From Candidatus Hydrogenedens sp. (lineage in GTDB: Bacteria; Hydrogenedentota; Hydrogenedentia; Hydrogenedentales; Hydrogenedentaceae): a DNA stretch of 64,000 nucleotides. The stretch is taken from NCBI GenBank assembly GCA_035361075.1, contig DAOSBX010000002.1:1-64000 (forward strand). Direction: 5' to 3'. The notes below the pieces were generated by a model. That model had not been told where the DNA came from. It worked only from the letters and a program-made list of their open reading frames with translations, and ran no database searches. Made by a program: the position numbers and the translations under genes. Position 1 is the first letter of the stretch. The number at the start of each line of letters is the position of its first letter. Of the stretch, positions 46,729 to 56,262 are shown in pieces.

Positions 46729-48087
46729 GTGGAACAATACTTAAATAGAATTTTCAAACTTTATAACAATAACACCACAACAAAAAAAGAAATCGTTGGT
46801 GGAGTTACGACCTTTTGTACAATGAGTTATATAATTTTTGTCCAGCCATCCATCCTATCTATTGCAGGTATGGAATACGGTTCTGTTTTACTCGCTACCT
46901 GTATATCATCTGCAATAGCATGTTTTTTAATGGCATTTCTTTCAAACTATCCTTTCGCATTAGCTCCAGGTATGGGGGAAAATTTCCTGTTTACATTTAC
47001 TCTTTGTTTGGGTATGGGTTTTTCATGGCAATCATCTCTTACAATAGTGTTTATATCAGGACTTCTCTTTGTTTTCCTTTCACTATTTAAGTTTCGGGAA
47101 AGAATAATAGAGATTTTTCCTGATTGTTTGAAAAATGCAATACCTTCAGCAATAGGCCTTTTAATAACTTTTGTAGGACTCCAATGGGCAGGGCTAATTA
47201 TTCTTAATCAAGGGACTATGGTATCTGTTGGACACATCACAAATACCATACCATTGATTTCTATTTTATCTGTTTTAATTATCCTTTTTCTTCAAGGAAT
47301 AAAATTTAGCGGTGCTATTTTAGTTGGGATATTTCTTTCTTCAGTCTTATATATCGCATTAGGAATTATCCCTTATAGTCAACCCCAAATGACATTTTCA
47401 TTTTCAACTTTTTTTAAACTCGACTTTTATCCATTAATCGAAAGATGGAGAGATGCCATACCTGCGATACTGATATTCTTTTTCCTTGATTTATTTGATA
47501 CTGTGGGTACATTGGTAGGTGTAAGTAATACAGCAGGATTTATGAAGGAAGGTAAATTACCCCGAGCAGGAGGGGCTTTCCTCGCAGATGCAATTAGTAC
47601 ATGCATAGGGGCTTTATGTGGCACATCTACAGTTACAAGTTATGTTGAGAGTGCAGCTGGTGTATCTGCTGGTGCACGAACTGGTTTAGCATCAATAATC
47701 ACTGGTATCTGTTTTTTACTTACAATTCCACTTGTACCCCTACTATGTATTCTCGGTTACAATGTGGGTCCAAGTTATTATCAACAATTAGGGGTACAAG
47801 ATTCTCATATTAGCATGTATCCAGCTGTAGCACCTGCATTAATTGTTATAGGATTTATGATGATGAGCACTATTAGACGAATAATGTGGGAAGATATCTC
47901 AGAAGGTTTCCCGGCATTCTTAACAATAATATTTATGGGTTTTGGTTACGGTATCACAGAGGGTATTAGTATGGGATGTATATCTTATGTATTTGTAAAA
48001 ATCATCCTCGGAAAACACCGTGAAATAAACCCTTGGATGTATCCCATCGCAATCGGATTTTTAATCCGATATGCACTATTAGTTTAA
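46729..48087 (+). CDS. NCS2/AzgA-like purine (guanine/hypoxanthine) permease
   Basis: A 452-residue transporter with about 12-14 helices. It has the AzgA-subfamily signatures DLFDTVGTLVGVSNTAGF and GTSTVTSYVESAAGVSAGARTGL. It imports guanine, hypoxanthine or adenine with protons. The start is a GTG at 46729, supported by AAAGGAAA 7 bases upstream and no ATG of good position. It is co-directional with the sensor gene, possibly in one operon. Confidence 0.88.
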   Translation: MEQYLNRIFKLYNNNTTTKKEIVGGVTTFCTMSYIIFVQPSILSIAGMEYGSVLLATCISSAIACFLMAFLSNYPFALAPGMGENFLFTFTLCLGMGFSWQSSLTIVFISGLLFVFLSLFKFRERIIEIFPDCLKNAIPSAIGLLITFVGLQWAGLIILNQGTMVSVGHITNTIPLISILSVLIILFLQGIKFSGAILVGIFLSSVLYIALGIIPYSQPQMTFSFSTFFKLDFYPLIERWRDAIPAILIFFFLDLFDTVGTLVGVSNTAGFMKEGKLPRAGGAFLADAISTCIGALCGTSTVTSYVESAAGVSAGARTGLASIITGICFLLTIPLVPLLCILGYNVGPSYYQQLGVQDSHISMYPAVAPALIVIGFMMMSTIRRIMWEDISEGFPAFLTIIFMGFGYGITEGISMGCISYVFVKIILGKHREINPWMYPIAIGFLIRYALLV

Positions 48088-48092
48088 ATCAT

Positions 48093-48111
48093 TGAAGATT
48101 ATAAATCTTCA
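48093..48111. terminator. small hairpin between convergent permease and trpB2 genes
   Basis: An 8-bp perfect inverted repeat (TGAAGATT and AATCTTCA) with a 3-base loop lies 6 bases after the permease stop and overlaps the trpB2 stop codon. It could terminate either strand, but no long T run follows, so the call is weak. Confidence 0.3.
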
Positions 48112-49476
48112 TTGTAGATTAGGAATACTTTCAAACCCTTTCTTTAATATGTCGTCACCTAATTCATAATCAGGAAGGTCATTATTCAAGTATGCTTCGT
48201 ACGCTGTCATGTCAAAATGACCGTGTCCACTCAAATTAAATAGTATTGTTTTTGCTTCACCTGTTTCCTTACATTTCAATGCTTCATCAATAGCCACACG
48301 AATAGCATGCCCACTTTCAGGTGCAGGTAATATCCCTTCACATTTTGCAAAAAGAAGATTTGCTTCAAAAACAGGATTTTGTAATACTGCCACTGGTTTT
48401 ACAATATTGTGACGGATAAGGTGGGCTAATTGGGATGCGATACCATGATACCTCAATCCACCCGCATGAATTCCAGGAGGCATAAAATTATGTCCTAATG
48501 TATACTGCATTAATAACGGAGTCATTCCCGCAGTATCACCAAAGTCATACGCATAAAGTCCTCGTGTCATTGTAGGACATGCTGCTGGCTCCACCGCTAA
48601 AAATTCAATTTTTTTGCCCTTCTTTAAAACATCGTGGACAAATGGAAATGCAAGTCCAGCAAAATTAGAACCGCCACCTACGCATCCTATTACAATATCC
48701 GGGTATTCCCCAACGCTATCCATCTGAATCTTCGCTTCTTCTCCAATAATTGTTTGATGTAATAAAACATGGTTTAATACACTACCGAGGGTATACTTCA
48801 TTTTTCCATTGCTATTAACCGCAACCTCAATTGCCTCAGAAATGGCAATACCCAAACTACCTGTGTTATCTGGGTATTGGCTAAGTATTTCTTTGCCAAA
48901 ATGAGTTGTGTCACTTGGACTTGCAATTACTTTTGCTCCATAACTTTGCATCAACGTTCTACGATAAGGCTTTTGAATAAAACTTATTTTTACCATGTAA
49001 ACCATACACGACATGTCAAACATGCTACATGCGATTGAAAGAGCAGTTCCCCATTGCCCTGCACCTGTTTCTGTGGTAAGACCTGAAATACCTTCCTTTT
49101 TGTTGTAATATGCTTGTGCAACTGCTGTGTTCAACTTATGACTACCCGATGGACTTACACTTTCATTTTTGTAAAAAATCTTAGCAGGGGTGCCTAATGC
49201 CTTTTCTAAACGATATGCTCGGCGAAGAGGTGTAGGCCTCCATAAACGATAAATATCCATAATTTCACCAGGGATCGAAATAAATTGTTCACTTGATACC
49301 TCCTGTTCAATAAGCATTTTAGGAAAAATGGCTTCTAAATCGCTTGGGTTAATAGGTTGATGAGTTGCTGGATGAAGGGGAGGTGGAAGAGGAGAAGGCA
49401 TATCTGGATTTATATTATACCAAGCATCAGGAAGTTTAACAGGGTCTAATAGAATGTTATAGTAGTAACTGTCCAT
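48109..49476 (-). CDS. TrpB2-type tryptophan synthase beta-like PLP enzyme
   Basis: A 455-residue PLP enzyme. The cofactor lysine is K114 in [11 protein letters not shown], followed by [12 protein letters not shown]. The longer N-terminus (about 80 residues, proline-rich) and the SGSHKLNT motif mark the TrpB2 branch rather than TrpB1. TrpB2 condenses indole and serine or acts as a salvage enzyme; there is no trpA next to it. With iorAB in the window it suggests indole or aromatic amino acid turnover. Ends convergent with the permease. Confidence 0.85.
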   Translation of the reverse strand: MDSYYYNILLDPVKLPDAWYNINPDMPSPLPPPLHPATHQPINPSDLEAIFPKMLIEQEVSSEQFISIPGEIMDIYRLWRPTPLRRAYRLEKALGTPAKIFYKNESVSPSGSHKLNTAVAQAYYNKKEGISGLTTETGAGQWGTALSIACSMFDMSCMVYMVKISFIQKPYRRTLMQSYGAKVIASPSDTTHFGKEILSQYPDNTGSLGIAISEAIEVAVNSNGKMKYTLGSVLNHVLLHQTIIGEEAKIQMDSVGEYPDIVIGCVGGGSNFAGLAFPFVHDVLKKGKKIEFLAVEPAACPTMTRGLYAYDFGDTAGMTPLLMQYTLGHNFMPPGIHAGGLRYHGIASQLAHLIRHNIVKPVAVLQNPVFEANLLFAKCEGILPAPESGHAIRVAIDEALKCKETGEAKTILFNLSGHGHFDMTAYEAYLNNDLPDYELGDDILKKGFESIPNLQ

Positions 49477-49582
49477 AAAAAAATCCCTTATAGAGTTTAG
49501 TTTAATTTAATTTTAAATCAAAAGACATTTTATTGGAATAATACATAAAAAGTTTATTAAAAATCTAATTTTAAAAATAAAA

Positions 49583-49969
49583 ATTTCTGAGAGTAATCCT
49601 ATAAGCCGGATTCTGTCTAAAGGTTTATTCAACCTTTGAGGTGGCCATTCCTCTGGGATATAGGTCACCCTATATCTCAAGCTTCCTACCCGGGAACAGC
49701 GCGGGCACACGCTATTGTTCCCCTATTTGGAATTGCTCCCGGTGGGGTTTAGCAAGCCGCCATGTCACCATGACGCTGGTGCGCTCTTACCGCACCTTTT
49801 CACCTTTACCAGTAATTATCTTTACGATAACTACTTAGGCTGTGTATTTTCTGTGCCACTTTCCGTCGGGTCACCCCGCCTTCGTGTTACGAAGCACCGT
49901 GCCCTATGGAGTCCGGACTTTCCTCGACAGAATATACCTGCCGCGACCACCCGGATTACTCTCAGAAAT
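49583..49969 (-). ncRNA. rnpB: RNase P RNA
   Basis: The catalytic RNA of tRNA 5' processing, read on the minus strand. The diagnostic GAGGAAAGTCCGGACTCC element lies at about 49908-49925 on the minus strand, near the 5' end, and the ACAGAATCCGGCTTATAGG 3' element at about 49597-49615. A 17-bp P1 stem closes the RNA: 49583-49599 pairs with 49953-49969. The order of conserved elements is that of a bacterial type A RNA. Directly downstream on the minus strand the sequence is T-rich and may serve as a terminator. It explains all short frames here, and fills the gap between trpB2 and the PilC-like gene. Confidence 0.95.
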
Positions 49970-50017
49970 ATTAAACTGTTATCTAAAAATTAAAACGAAT
50001 AAAAACTATTTTTATAC

Positions 50018-51241
50018 TTACTGTTGAACCAAAGATGAAAGTTGAAGAATCGGCATAAATAAAGCCACGATTATTGATCCAACAACAATACCCATAATTC
50101 CTATTAGCATAGGTTCTATTAAACTTGTTAAACCATCTACTTTTGCTTTTACTTCCGAATCATAAAAATCTGAGATTTTCATTAACATTGCCTCTAATTC
50201 ACCTGTTTTTTCACCGACAGCTATCATTCGTGTTACCATAGGTGGAAACACCCCTGAACGACCTAAAGGTTCTGACAATGCTTCTCCATTTCTGACACTA
50301 TCAGACGATTGGCGGACAGCACGGGCAAATACTTCATTACCTGATGTCCTTTCAACAATTTCAAGGGCTTGTAGGATTGGAACTCCACTTTTAATTAAAG
50401 TACTTAATGTCTTTGTAAATCGACTAATAGAAACTTTCCTTATTAGGTCACCAAAGATAGGTAATCTTAGTTTGATTTGGTCAAGATTGTATCTCCCAAT
50501 CTCTGTTGAACCGTAAATGCGGAGAAACATAACAATACCAATTATAGAGCCGAAAATAATTAGCCATGCATATACAGTTCTTAAAACATTACTTAGATTT
50601 ATTAAGAATTGTGTAGGTGCAGGTAGTTTCTTACCAAAACTACCAAAAATTTCTGCAAACCGAGGAACCACAAAAATGATTAGACCTGAAGCAATAAGGA
50701 TAATCATACTGAATGCAACAACTGGATATGTCATTGCAGAACGGATTCTTCTCCTTAACTCTTCCGATGCTTCTAAGTAATCAGCCAACTGCATCAGAAC
50801 ACCATCTAAATCACCTCCTGCCTCACCTGCTCGCACCATACTTACATATAAATCAGGAAAAGCTTTAGGATATTTTCTCAACGCATTCGAAAAGGTCTCG
50901 CCTGATTCTACTTCCTGTGCAATAGCATCAATAATAGATGCAAAATTAGGGTCTTCTGTTTGGTCAGCTAAAATATCAAGCCCTTGAAGCAAGGGTAATC
51001 CTGCATTTACAATAGTAGATAACTGTCGAGTAAAAACTAAAAGGTCAGCTGTCTTAACTTTTCTTGTTGTTGCACTACCTAATGAAAAGCCAAATACTTT
51101 TTTTTCTTCTTCCACTAATTTATCAAAAGTTAAACCTTTTAGTTGTAATTGTTGTATTGCTTGTTGTTTATTAGGTGCTGTTATTGTCCCTCTTTGTTTC
51201 GCACCTTTGCTATCTCTTGCTGTATAACTATAAACTGGCAT
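50018..51241 (-). CDS. pilC: type II secretion/type IV pilus inner-membrane platform protein (PilC/GspF)
   Basis: A 407-residue protein with the family's MPVYSYTARDSKG start, two repeated T2SF domains (GEAGGDLDGVL near 150 and GEKTGELEAML near 350 mark the same position in each), and three membrane helices (about 170-195, 215-240, 375-400). It anchors the assembly ATPase of pili or secretion systems. No other pilus gene is in the window. It is upstream of rnpB on the same strand. Confidence 0.92.
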   Translation of the reverse strand: MPVYSYTARDSKGAKQRGTITAPNKQQAIQQLQLKGLTFDKLVEEEKKVFGFSLGSATTRKVKTADLLVFTRQLSTIVNAGLPLLQGLDILADQTEDPNFASIIDAIAQEVESGETFSNALRKYPKAFPDLYVSMVRAGEAGGDLDGVLMQLADYLEASEELRRRIRSAMTYPVVAFSMIILIASGLIIFVVPRFAEIFGSFGKKLPAPTQFLINLSNVLRTVYAWLIIFGSIIGIVMFLRIYGSTEIGRYNLDQIKLRLPIFGDLIRKVSISRFTKTLSTLIKSGVPILQALEIVERTSGNEVFARAVRQSSDSVRNGEALSEPLGRSGVFPPMVTRMIAVGEKTGELEAMLMKISDFYDSEVKAKVDGLTSLIEPMLIGIMGIVVGSIIVALFMPILQLSSLVQQ

Positions 51242-51319
51242 ATATTTCTCCTCATCAATTTTTAATTTATATCTATTATAATATAAAAAATATCAATTTC
51301 AATTTACAATACTATTAAT

Positions 51320-51348
51320 TATACAATATTCATAGATAAAATTATAAT
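51320..51348 (+). promoter_or_regulatory. possible sigma-70-type promoter of sodB
   Basis: A TATAAT hexamer at 51343-51348 is preceded at 17 bases by TATACA (4 of 6 matches to the -35 consensus) at 51320-51325. It is 26 bases before the sodB start and fits a single transcription unit start in the divergent gap. Confidence 0.35.
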
Positions 51349-51373
51349 AAACAACAAATGTAGGAGAAATAAT

Positions 51374-51964
51374 ATGCCATTTACATTACCAAATTTACCA
51401 TTTGAACCATCAGCATTACGGCCGTACATTAGTTTAGAAACAATCAACTACCATTATGGGAAGCATCATCAAGCTTATGTAAATAATCTAAACAAACTTA
51501 TTGAGAACACACCTCTTGAAGAGAAGACATTGGAGGAAATAATTATGTCCTCTGAAGGTGCTGTGTTCAATAATTCTGCTCAGGTTTGGAATCATACTTT
51601 CTATTGGAATTGTTTAAATCCACAAAAAACTGAACCGAGTAAAGCATTATTAAAAGTAATAGAAAAAGACTTTGAATCGTTAGATAAAATGATTGAAAAA
51701 CTTCAGCAATCAGCAATTACGCTTTTTGGTTCTGGTTGGGCATGGCTTGTAAATGATTCTGGCACATTAAAAATTTTACAAACAAGCAATGCCGACCTAC
51801 CAATGAAACATAATCAAACAGCACTCTTTACAATCGACGTTTGGGAACATGCTTACTATATCGATTTCAGAAATGATAGACCAAAATATGTGCAACAAGT
51901 TTTGAATAACTTAATGAATTGGAAATTTATAGAAGAAAACTACGAAAAATCACAAACTAAATGA
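51374..51964 (+). CDS. sodB: superoxide dismutase, iron type
   Basis: A 196-residue Fe/Mn superoxide dismutase. Metal ligands are visible: H27 (YHYGKHH), the His of AQVWNHTFYW, and Asp and His of DVWEHAYYID. The Gln in NNSAQVWNH and an Ala (not Gln) in the TSNAD stretch match iron-type SodB. It converts superoxide to oxygen and peroxide in the cytoplasm. A TAGGAGAAA ribosome binding site lies before the ATG. Its presence beside oxygen-sensitive ferredoxin oxidoreductases argues for tolerance of transient oxygen. Confidence 0.93.
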   Translation: MPFTLPNLPFEPSALRPYISLETINYHYGKHHQAYVNNLNKLIENTPLEEKTLEEIIMSSEGAVFNNSAQVWNHTFYWNCLNPQKTEPSKALLKVIEKDFESLDKMIEKLQQSAITLFGSGWAWLVNDSGTLKILQTSNADLPMKHNQTALFTIDVWEHAYYIDFRNDRPKYVQQVLNNLMNWKFIEENYEKSQTK

Positions 51965-52029
51965 ATACAACACTTTTTTAATTTGTTAAATTATCAATCA
52001 TATAACATAAAAGAACAAAGACTCCCAGA

Positions 52030-52728
52030 ATGCCATTTAAAGACACAATAAAAGATGTAGATAAACTGTTAGAAAAAGACAAGTTTTTTCATGATAGTTC
52101 AGGTAGTCTTTTGGAAAAATTAAAAAATATTCTTAAATTGCGAACATACGATAAAAACCAAATTATTTATTTTCCAAGAGACGATACACAAAATGTTTAT
52201 ATTGTTCATAACGGTAAGATAAGAATTACAAGGGTTATGGATAGAGGAAAATCGGTTACATTTAGGCATGCAGTTGCTGGTGATGTCTTTGGAGAAGAAG
52301 GTATTATCGATAAAAAGTACAGAGAAGATTACGCAGAGGCAATTATAAAATCTAATGTTTGGATCATCCCACTTAAAGAATTTAAAGATTTAATTCAACA
52401 TAACCCACATTTTTCAAAGTTATATGAAATAATCTTATTGAAAAGATGTAAAGAATATGAAGAATTATTAGCGGATACATTGTTCTATCCTATTTTAGTA
52501 AGAGTAGCGCGAAAAATAATTCGCGAATTAAAAAAAGAAGGTTCAACAAATAAAAGAGTTATCATAACCCATCAAGAACTTGCAAATATGTTATGTAGTC
52601 GTCGAGAAACTATTTCCACATGCTTGCAAATATTAGAAAAAGATGGATATATTCAAAAACAAAAAGGAAGTATAATAATAAAAAAGTCTGTTGAATTAGA
52701 ACATTGGGTAAATAAATTTTCCGTATAA
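52030..52728 (+). CDS. Crp/Fnr family transcription regulator
   Basis: A 232-residue regulator with an N-terminal cyclic-nucleotide-binding-fold domain (about 30-150, with GDVFGEEGII) and a C-terminal Crp-type winged helix (HQELANMLCSRRETISTCLQ near 175-194). It lacks the four-cysteine array of Fnr-type oxygen sensors, so ligand or signal is unknown. No good ribosome binding site precedes the ATG. It is co-directional with sodB 65 bases upstream, and glgC follows 34 bases later, so it may regulate stress or storage genes. Confidence 0.88.
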   Translation: MPFKDTIKDVDKLLEKDKFFHDSSGSLLEKLKNILKLRTYDKNQIIYFPRDDTQNVYIVHNGKIRITRVMDRGKSVTFRHAVAGDVFGEEGIIDKKYREDYAEAIIKSNVWIIPLKEFKDLIQHNPHFSKLYEIILLKRCKEYEELLADTLFYPILVRVARKIIRELKKEGSTNKRVIITHQELANMLCSRRETISTCLQILEKDGYIQKQKGSIIIKKSVELEHWVNKFSV

Positions 52729-52762
52729 CCTTTAGGATAGATAGAAGAGGAGTAGTATTAGT

Positions 52763-53980
52763 ATGGAAATAAATATGAAAGATGTACTTGCAGTTTTACT
52801 TGCAGGTGGGGCTGGTGAAAGGCTCCATCCTCTTACCAAAAATCGTGCCAAACCTGCAGTTCCATTTGGTGGTATCTACCGAATTGTTGATTTTACTCTT
52901 TCTAATTGTATTAATTCGAATTGTAGAAAAATCCAAGTTCTTGTTCAGTACAAATCCAATTCATTATCACGGCATATCCGAAATGCATGGAACATCGTCC
53001 ATAGAGAATTAGGTGAATTTATAGATATTATCCCACCGCAAATGCGGATTAATGATAGTTGGTATTTAGGGACTGCTGATGCAATATATCAAAATCTATA
53101 TTCCATCGACCAGGAAGATCCTAAAATCGTTTTAGTCTTAGCAGGTGATCATATTTATAAAATGGATTATCAAAAAATGGTTCAATATCATTTAGCAAAA
53201 GAAGCAGAATTAACAATTTCTGCATTGGAAGTACCTAAAGAAGAAGCACATCGTTTTGGGGTAATGGAAATTGATAAAGATAGTCGAATTATAGGTTTTG
53301 AAGAAAAACCTGAAAACCCTAAAACAATACCTAACAAACCTGATAAATGTCTTGCTTCCATGGGTATTTATGTGTTTAATAGAGACCTATTAACAAAATC
53401 TGTTACAGAAGATGCAGAAAGAACCTCATCACAGCATGATTTTGGCAAAAATATTATTCCAAGGTTAATTGAAACAAATAGAGTCTTTGCGTATCCTTTC
53501 GAAGACAAAAATAAAAAAGATATCCCTTATTGGAGAGATGTGGGAACAATTGACAGTTATTGGGAAGCAAATATGGATTTGGTGGAGGTAACACCATTAT
53601 TTAACCTATACGACCGTGAATGGCCTATTAGAACAGTAATGACTTCGAGACCACCTGCAAAATTCGTTTTCGCAGACTTTGGACATCGATTAGGTGTAGC
53701 ATTAGATTCTATTGTAAGTCCTGGATGCATTATCAGTGGAGGTATGGTACGTCGAAGTGTACTTTCAATAGATGTGCGTATCAATAGCTATGCATATGTT
53801 GAAGAGTCGGTTTTATTTGATGGCTGTAATGTTGGTAGACACTCCAGAATTCGCCGTGCTATTATCGAGAAAAATGTGCAGATACCTGATAATTCTGTTA
53901 TTGGATATGACCTTGAAGAAGATGCAAAAAAATACAGAGTAACATCAAATGGAATTGTCGTTGTTGAAAAAACAAAATAA
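52763..53980 (+). CDS. glgC: glucose-1-phosphate adenylyltransferase
   Basis: Makes ADP-glucose, the first committed step of glycogen synthesis. The nucleotidyltransferase signature LLAGGAGERLHPLTKNRAKPAVPFGG is intact, with the GTADAIYQNL and LAGDHIYKMDY motifs, the IGFEEKP segment, and a C-terminal left-handed beta helix. 405 residues is normal. An alternative start is Met5 (52775), which has GGAAATAAAT before it. It suggests that the organism stores glycogen. Confidence 0.93.
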   Translation: MEINMKDVLAVLLAGGAGERLHPLTKNRAKPAVPFGGIYRIVDFTLSNCINSNCRKIQVLVQYKSNSLSRHIRNAWNIVHRELGEFIDIIPPQMRINDSWYLGTADAIYQNLYSIDQEDPKIVLVLAGDHIYKMDYQKMVQYHLAKEAELTISALEVPKEEAHRFGVMEIDKDSRIIGFEEKPENPKTIPNKPDKCLASMGIYVFNRDLLTKSVTEDAERTSSQHDFGKNIIPRLIETNRVFAYPFEDKNKKDIPYWRDVGTIDSYWEANMDLVEVTPLFNLYDREWPIRTVMTSRPPAKFVFADFGHRLGVALDSIVSPGCIISGGMVRRSVLSIDVRINSYAYVEESVLFDGCNVGRHSRIRRAIIEKNVQIPDNSVIGYDLEEDAKKYRVTSNGIVVVEKTK

Positions 53981-53994
53981 TTAGTATTAGGAAA

Positions 53995-55119
53995 ATGAAT
54001 ACCATTTATAAATATCAAAAAATAAACTATCTTAAAAGTGCTCTAATATTATCCTTTAATTGTTTTTTAGTTTCTTTGTCAATATTTTCTGAGTTAAATA
54101 CTGAAGAAATTCAGACAGATATTCTTTTCCGAAGTATTGATGAATATATCAGTGAACAAAAATTACCTCTACTTCCCAAGGCAGATGATATAAACTCACT
54201 GTTAAAAAAGGTAGAACAACTACAACAATTAATAGATTACGCAGAAAATCATAAAGACAATGAAATAATACCACAGGCAATAAGACTAATCGAGATACTT
54301 TATGAGGATGCACTAAAAAAATATCCTGATAATATAAGACTATATGACTACTATGGTTCATTTTTATATGATTATAAAATGGATTATTTGAATTCAGTAA
54401 AATTATGGGAAAAAGCATACGAAATAAACCCTAAGGATGCAAGTATAAATAATAACCTTGCACTACATTATTTCCATATCGGCGAATATGATAAAGGTTG
54501 GAAATATCTGCAAGAAGCACTTAAATATGGAGATACTGAACCTAATATTCAATATAATGCTGCACAAATATTTATTATTTATCGCAACCAAATACAAGAG
54601 AGGACTGGATGGGATAAACAAAAAATATATAAAAAAGCAATGGATTTTTCAGAAAAGGCAGTAAAATTAAAACCTGATGATTTTGAATTATGCAAAGATT
54701 ATGCACTTAATTATTTTACCGCTTTTCAGTTCGGTTTGCCAGTGGATGGAAAAAAATCAGCACAAGCATGGCGAATAGCAAGAAAAGTAGCACGCAATGA
54801 TGACGAAATATTTTATACTTGGCTTAATGAAGGAAGAGCATGGCTATCCGTGAAAAAACTTGATAATGCACGACAATGCCTACTTGAAGCGTTAAAAATA
54901 AAACCAGATAGCGAAATTACAAAAAACATACTTATGCAGATAGAATCTGGAGAAATAAAAGATTACTTTAATAATGAGAAGAAGAATACACGCAATTATG
55001 GAGCAGAAGAACACAGAAATCCATTTTTATCACCACTTAAAAACTTCACAGGAAGAAAAAAGTCGAAGAACCCTTTACAAAATAGAAATATAGAAGCCAC
55101 TAAACAAGTAAACAAATAA
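53995..55119 (+). CDS. TPR-repeat protein with N-terminal membrane/signal segment
   Basis: A 374-residue protein with a hydrophobic segment at about 14-32, an N-terminal helical stretch, and tetratricopeptide repeats at about 75-310 (for example ALHYFHIGEYDKGWKYLQEALKYG and AWLSVKKLDNARQCLLEALKI). The C-terminal 60 residues are basic and Asn-rich. Such proteins scaffold protein complexes. It is 14 bases after glgC and 16 bases before the rhomboid gene. Confidence 0.7.
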   Translation: MNTIYKYQKINYLKSALILSFNCFLVSLSIFSELNTEEIQTDILFRSIDEYISEQKLPLLPKADDINSLLKKVEQLQQLIDYAENHKDNEIIPQAIRLIEILYEDALKKYPDNIRLYDYYGSFLYDYKMDYLNSVKLWEKAYEINPKDASINNNLALHYFHIGEYDKGWKYLQEALKYGDTEPNIQYNAAQIFIIYRNQIQERTGWDKQKIYKKAMDFSEKAVKLKPDDFELCKDYALNYFTAFQFGLPVDGKKSAQAWRIARKVARNDDEIFYTWLNEGRAWLSVKKLDNARQCLLEALKIKPDSEITKNILMQIESGEIKDYFNNEKKNTRNYGAEEHRNPFLSPLKNFTGRKKSKNPLQNRNIEATKQVNK

Positions 55120-55135
55120 AAATTTATTTAATCTT

Positions 55136-55864
55136 ATGTCTTACTATTACCAAAGATATTATGTTGATAATTTAAGTTTTTTCCGTCCAACTATTACAAG
55201 AGGTGTTAGAAACCTTATCCTGATAAATATATTGATTTTTATTTTTGAATTATTCTTAGGTTTAGTAATGTCAGCATTAATATCAATAATTCCTATGAAA
55301 CTTTATGAGATGCCCATGGGATATATGATGTTGTTTCAGTTATTTGGCTTTAACATCCCATTATTTTTACGAGGAGCACTATGGCAAATAATTACATATA
55401 TGTTTATACACAGTGGGTTATATCATCTTTTCTTTAATATGCTTTGGTTATACATTTTTGGACCCGAAGTGGAGATTTATTTTTCTAAAAAAAGATTCTA
55501 TATTTTCTATTTATTTTGTGGAGCGACTGCAGTACTCGTTAATTTTATTCCCTTTGTCTTTCAAGGATATACACCGCCTATCGTGGGTGCCAGTGGCAGT
55601 ATTATGGCTGTTCTTGTAGCATTCGCATATATAAATCCAGAACGAGAATTTTTCCTTTTTCCTCTCCCTATCCCAATAAATGCCAGGGGAATCGTTATCT
55701 TAGTTATATTACTTAACCTTCTTTATATTAGTGGTTTTGCTAATATGTCCATAGTAACTCATTTGGCAGGTATGGGTATTGGATATCTATATATTTCTGC
55801 TGATGATAAAGGTATATTCTACAAATTAAAAAAATTATTCGGTTTGAATAAATTTGACGTGTAA
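55136..55864 (+). CDS. rhomboid-family intramembrane serine protease
   Basis: A 242-residue membrane protein with six hydrophobic segments. The catalytic Ser is S153 in GASGS, the His is H209 in THLAG, and the FIHSGLYHLFFNMLWLYIFG segment (90-109) is the family's HxxxN motif region. The sequence is thus consistent with an active protease. Its neighbours are a TPR protein and a membrane J-domain protein, so it may belong to an envelope quality-control set. Confidence 0.9.
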   Translation: MSYYYQRYYVDNLSFFRPTITRGVRNLILINILIFIFELFLGLVMSALISIIPMKLYEMPMGYMMLFQLFGFNIPLFLRGALWQIITYMFIHSGLYHLFFNMLWLYIFGPEVEIYFSKKRFYIFYLFCGATAVLVNFIPFVFQGYTPPIVGASGSIMAVLVAFAYINPEREFFLFPLPIPINARGIVILVILLNLLYISGFANMSIVTHLAGMGIGYLYISADDKGIFYKLKKLFGLNKFDV

Positions 55865-55895
55865 AATGACTTTGAATAAGGTATAAGGAAGAAAA

Positions 55896-56243
55896 ATGTT
55901 TCCAAGCATGCAAGAACTATTAATTTTTATATTAATCATTATCCTCCTTAATTTTACTGGCGTTTTACCTATTGTAATAAAGGCACTTAGAGAGTTCAGA
56001 GGTGATTATAGTGACAGAGAAAATGAAAAACCAAAAAATAAAAATACAACTGTAAGTCCTCAAAATATCGAAATATCTTACCGCCTTTTAGGTGTTTCTC
56101 CAAGTAGCCCATGGGATGAAATAGAGTCTGCATATAGAAAAAAAGCAAAGTTACATCACCCTGACTTGGGAGGAGATGAAGATACCATGAAGGCATTAAA
56201 TGAAGCATACGAAATATTGAAAAAAATATATAAAAAGAAGTAA
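55896..56243 (+). CDS. small membrane-anchored J-domain (DnaJ-like) protein
   Basis: A 115-residue protein with an N-terminal membrane helix (about 8-28) and a C-terminal J domain (about 58-112) containing the HPD motif (HHPDLGG). It should stimulate an Hsp70 at the membrane. There is no zinc-finger or substrate-binding domain. It is 31 bases after the rhomboid gene. Confidence 0.85.
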   Translation: MFPSMQELLIFILIIILLNFTGVLPIVIKALREFRGDYSDRENEKPKNKNTTVSPQNIEISYRLLGVSPSSPWDEIESAYRKKAKLHHPDLGGDEDTMKALNEAYEILKKIYKKK

Positions 56244-56262
56244 ACGTCAGAAAGGAGATAAA

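Noticed and set aside
49513..50027. Several short open frames of 60-92 codons on both strands between trpB2 and the PilC-like gene
   Set aside because: They lie in or beside the RNase P RNA gene, whose conserved elements and paired ends explain the sequence.
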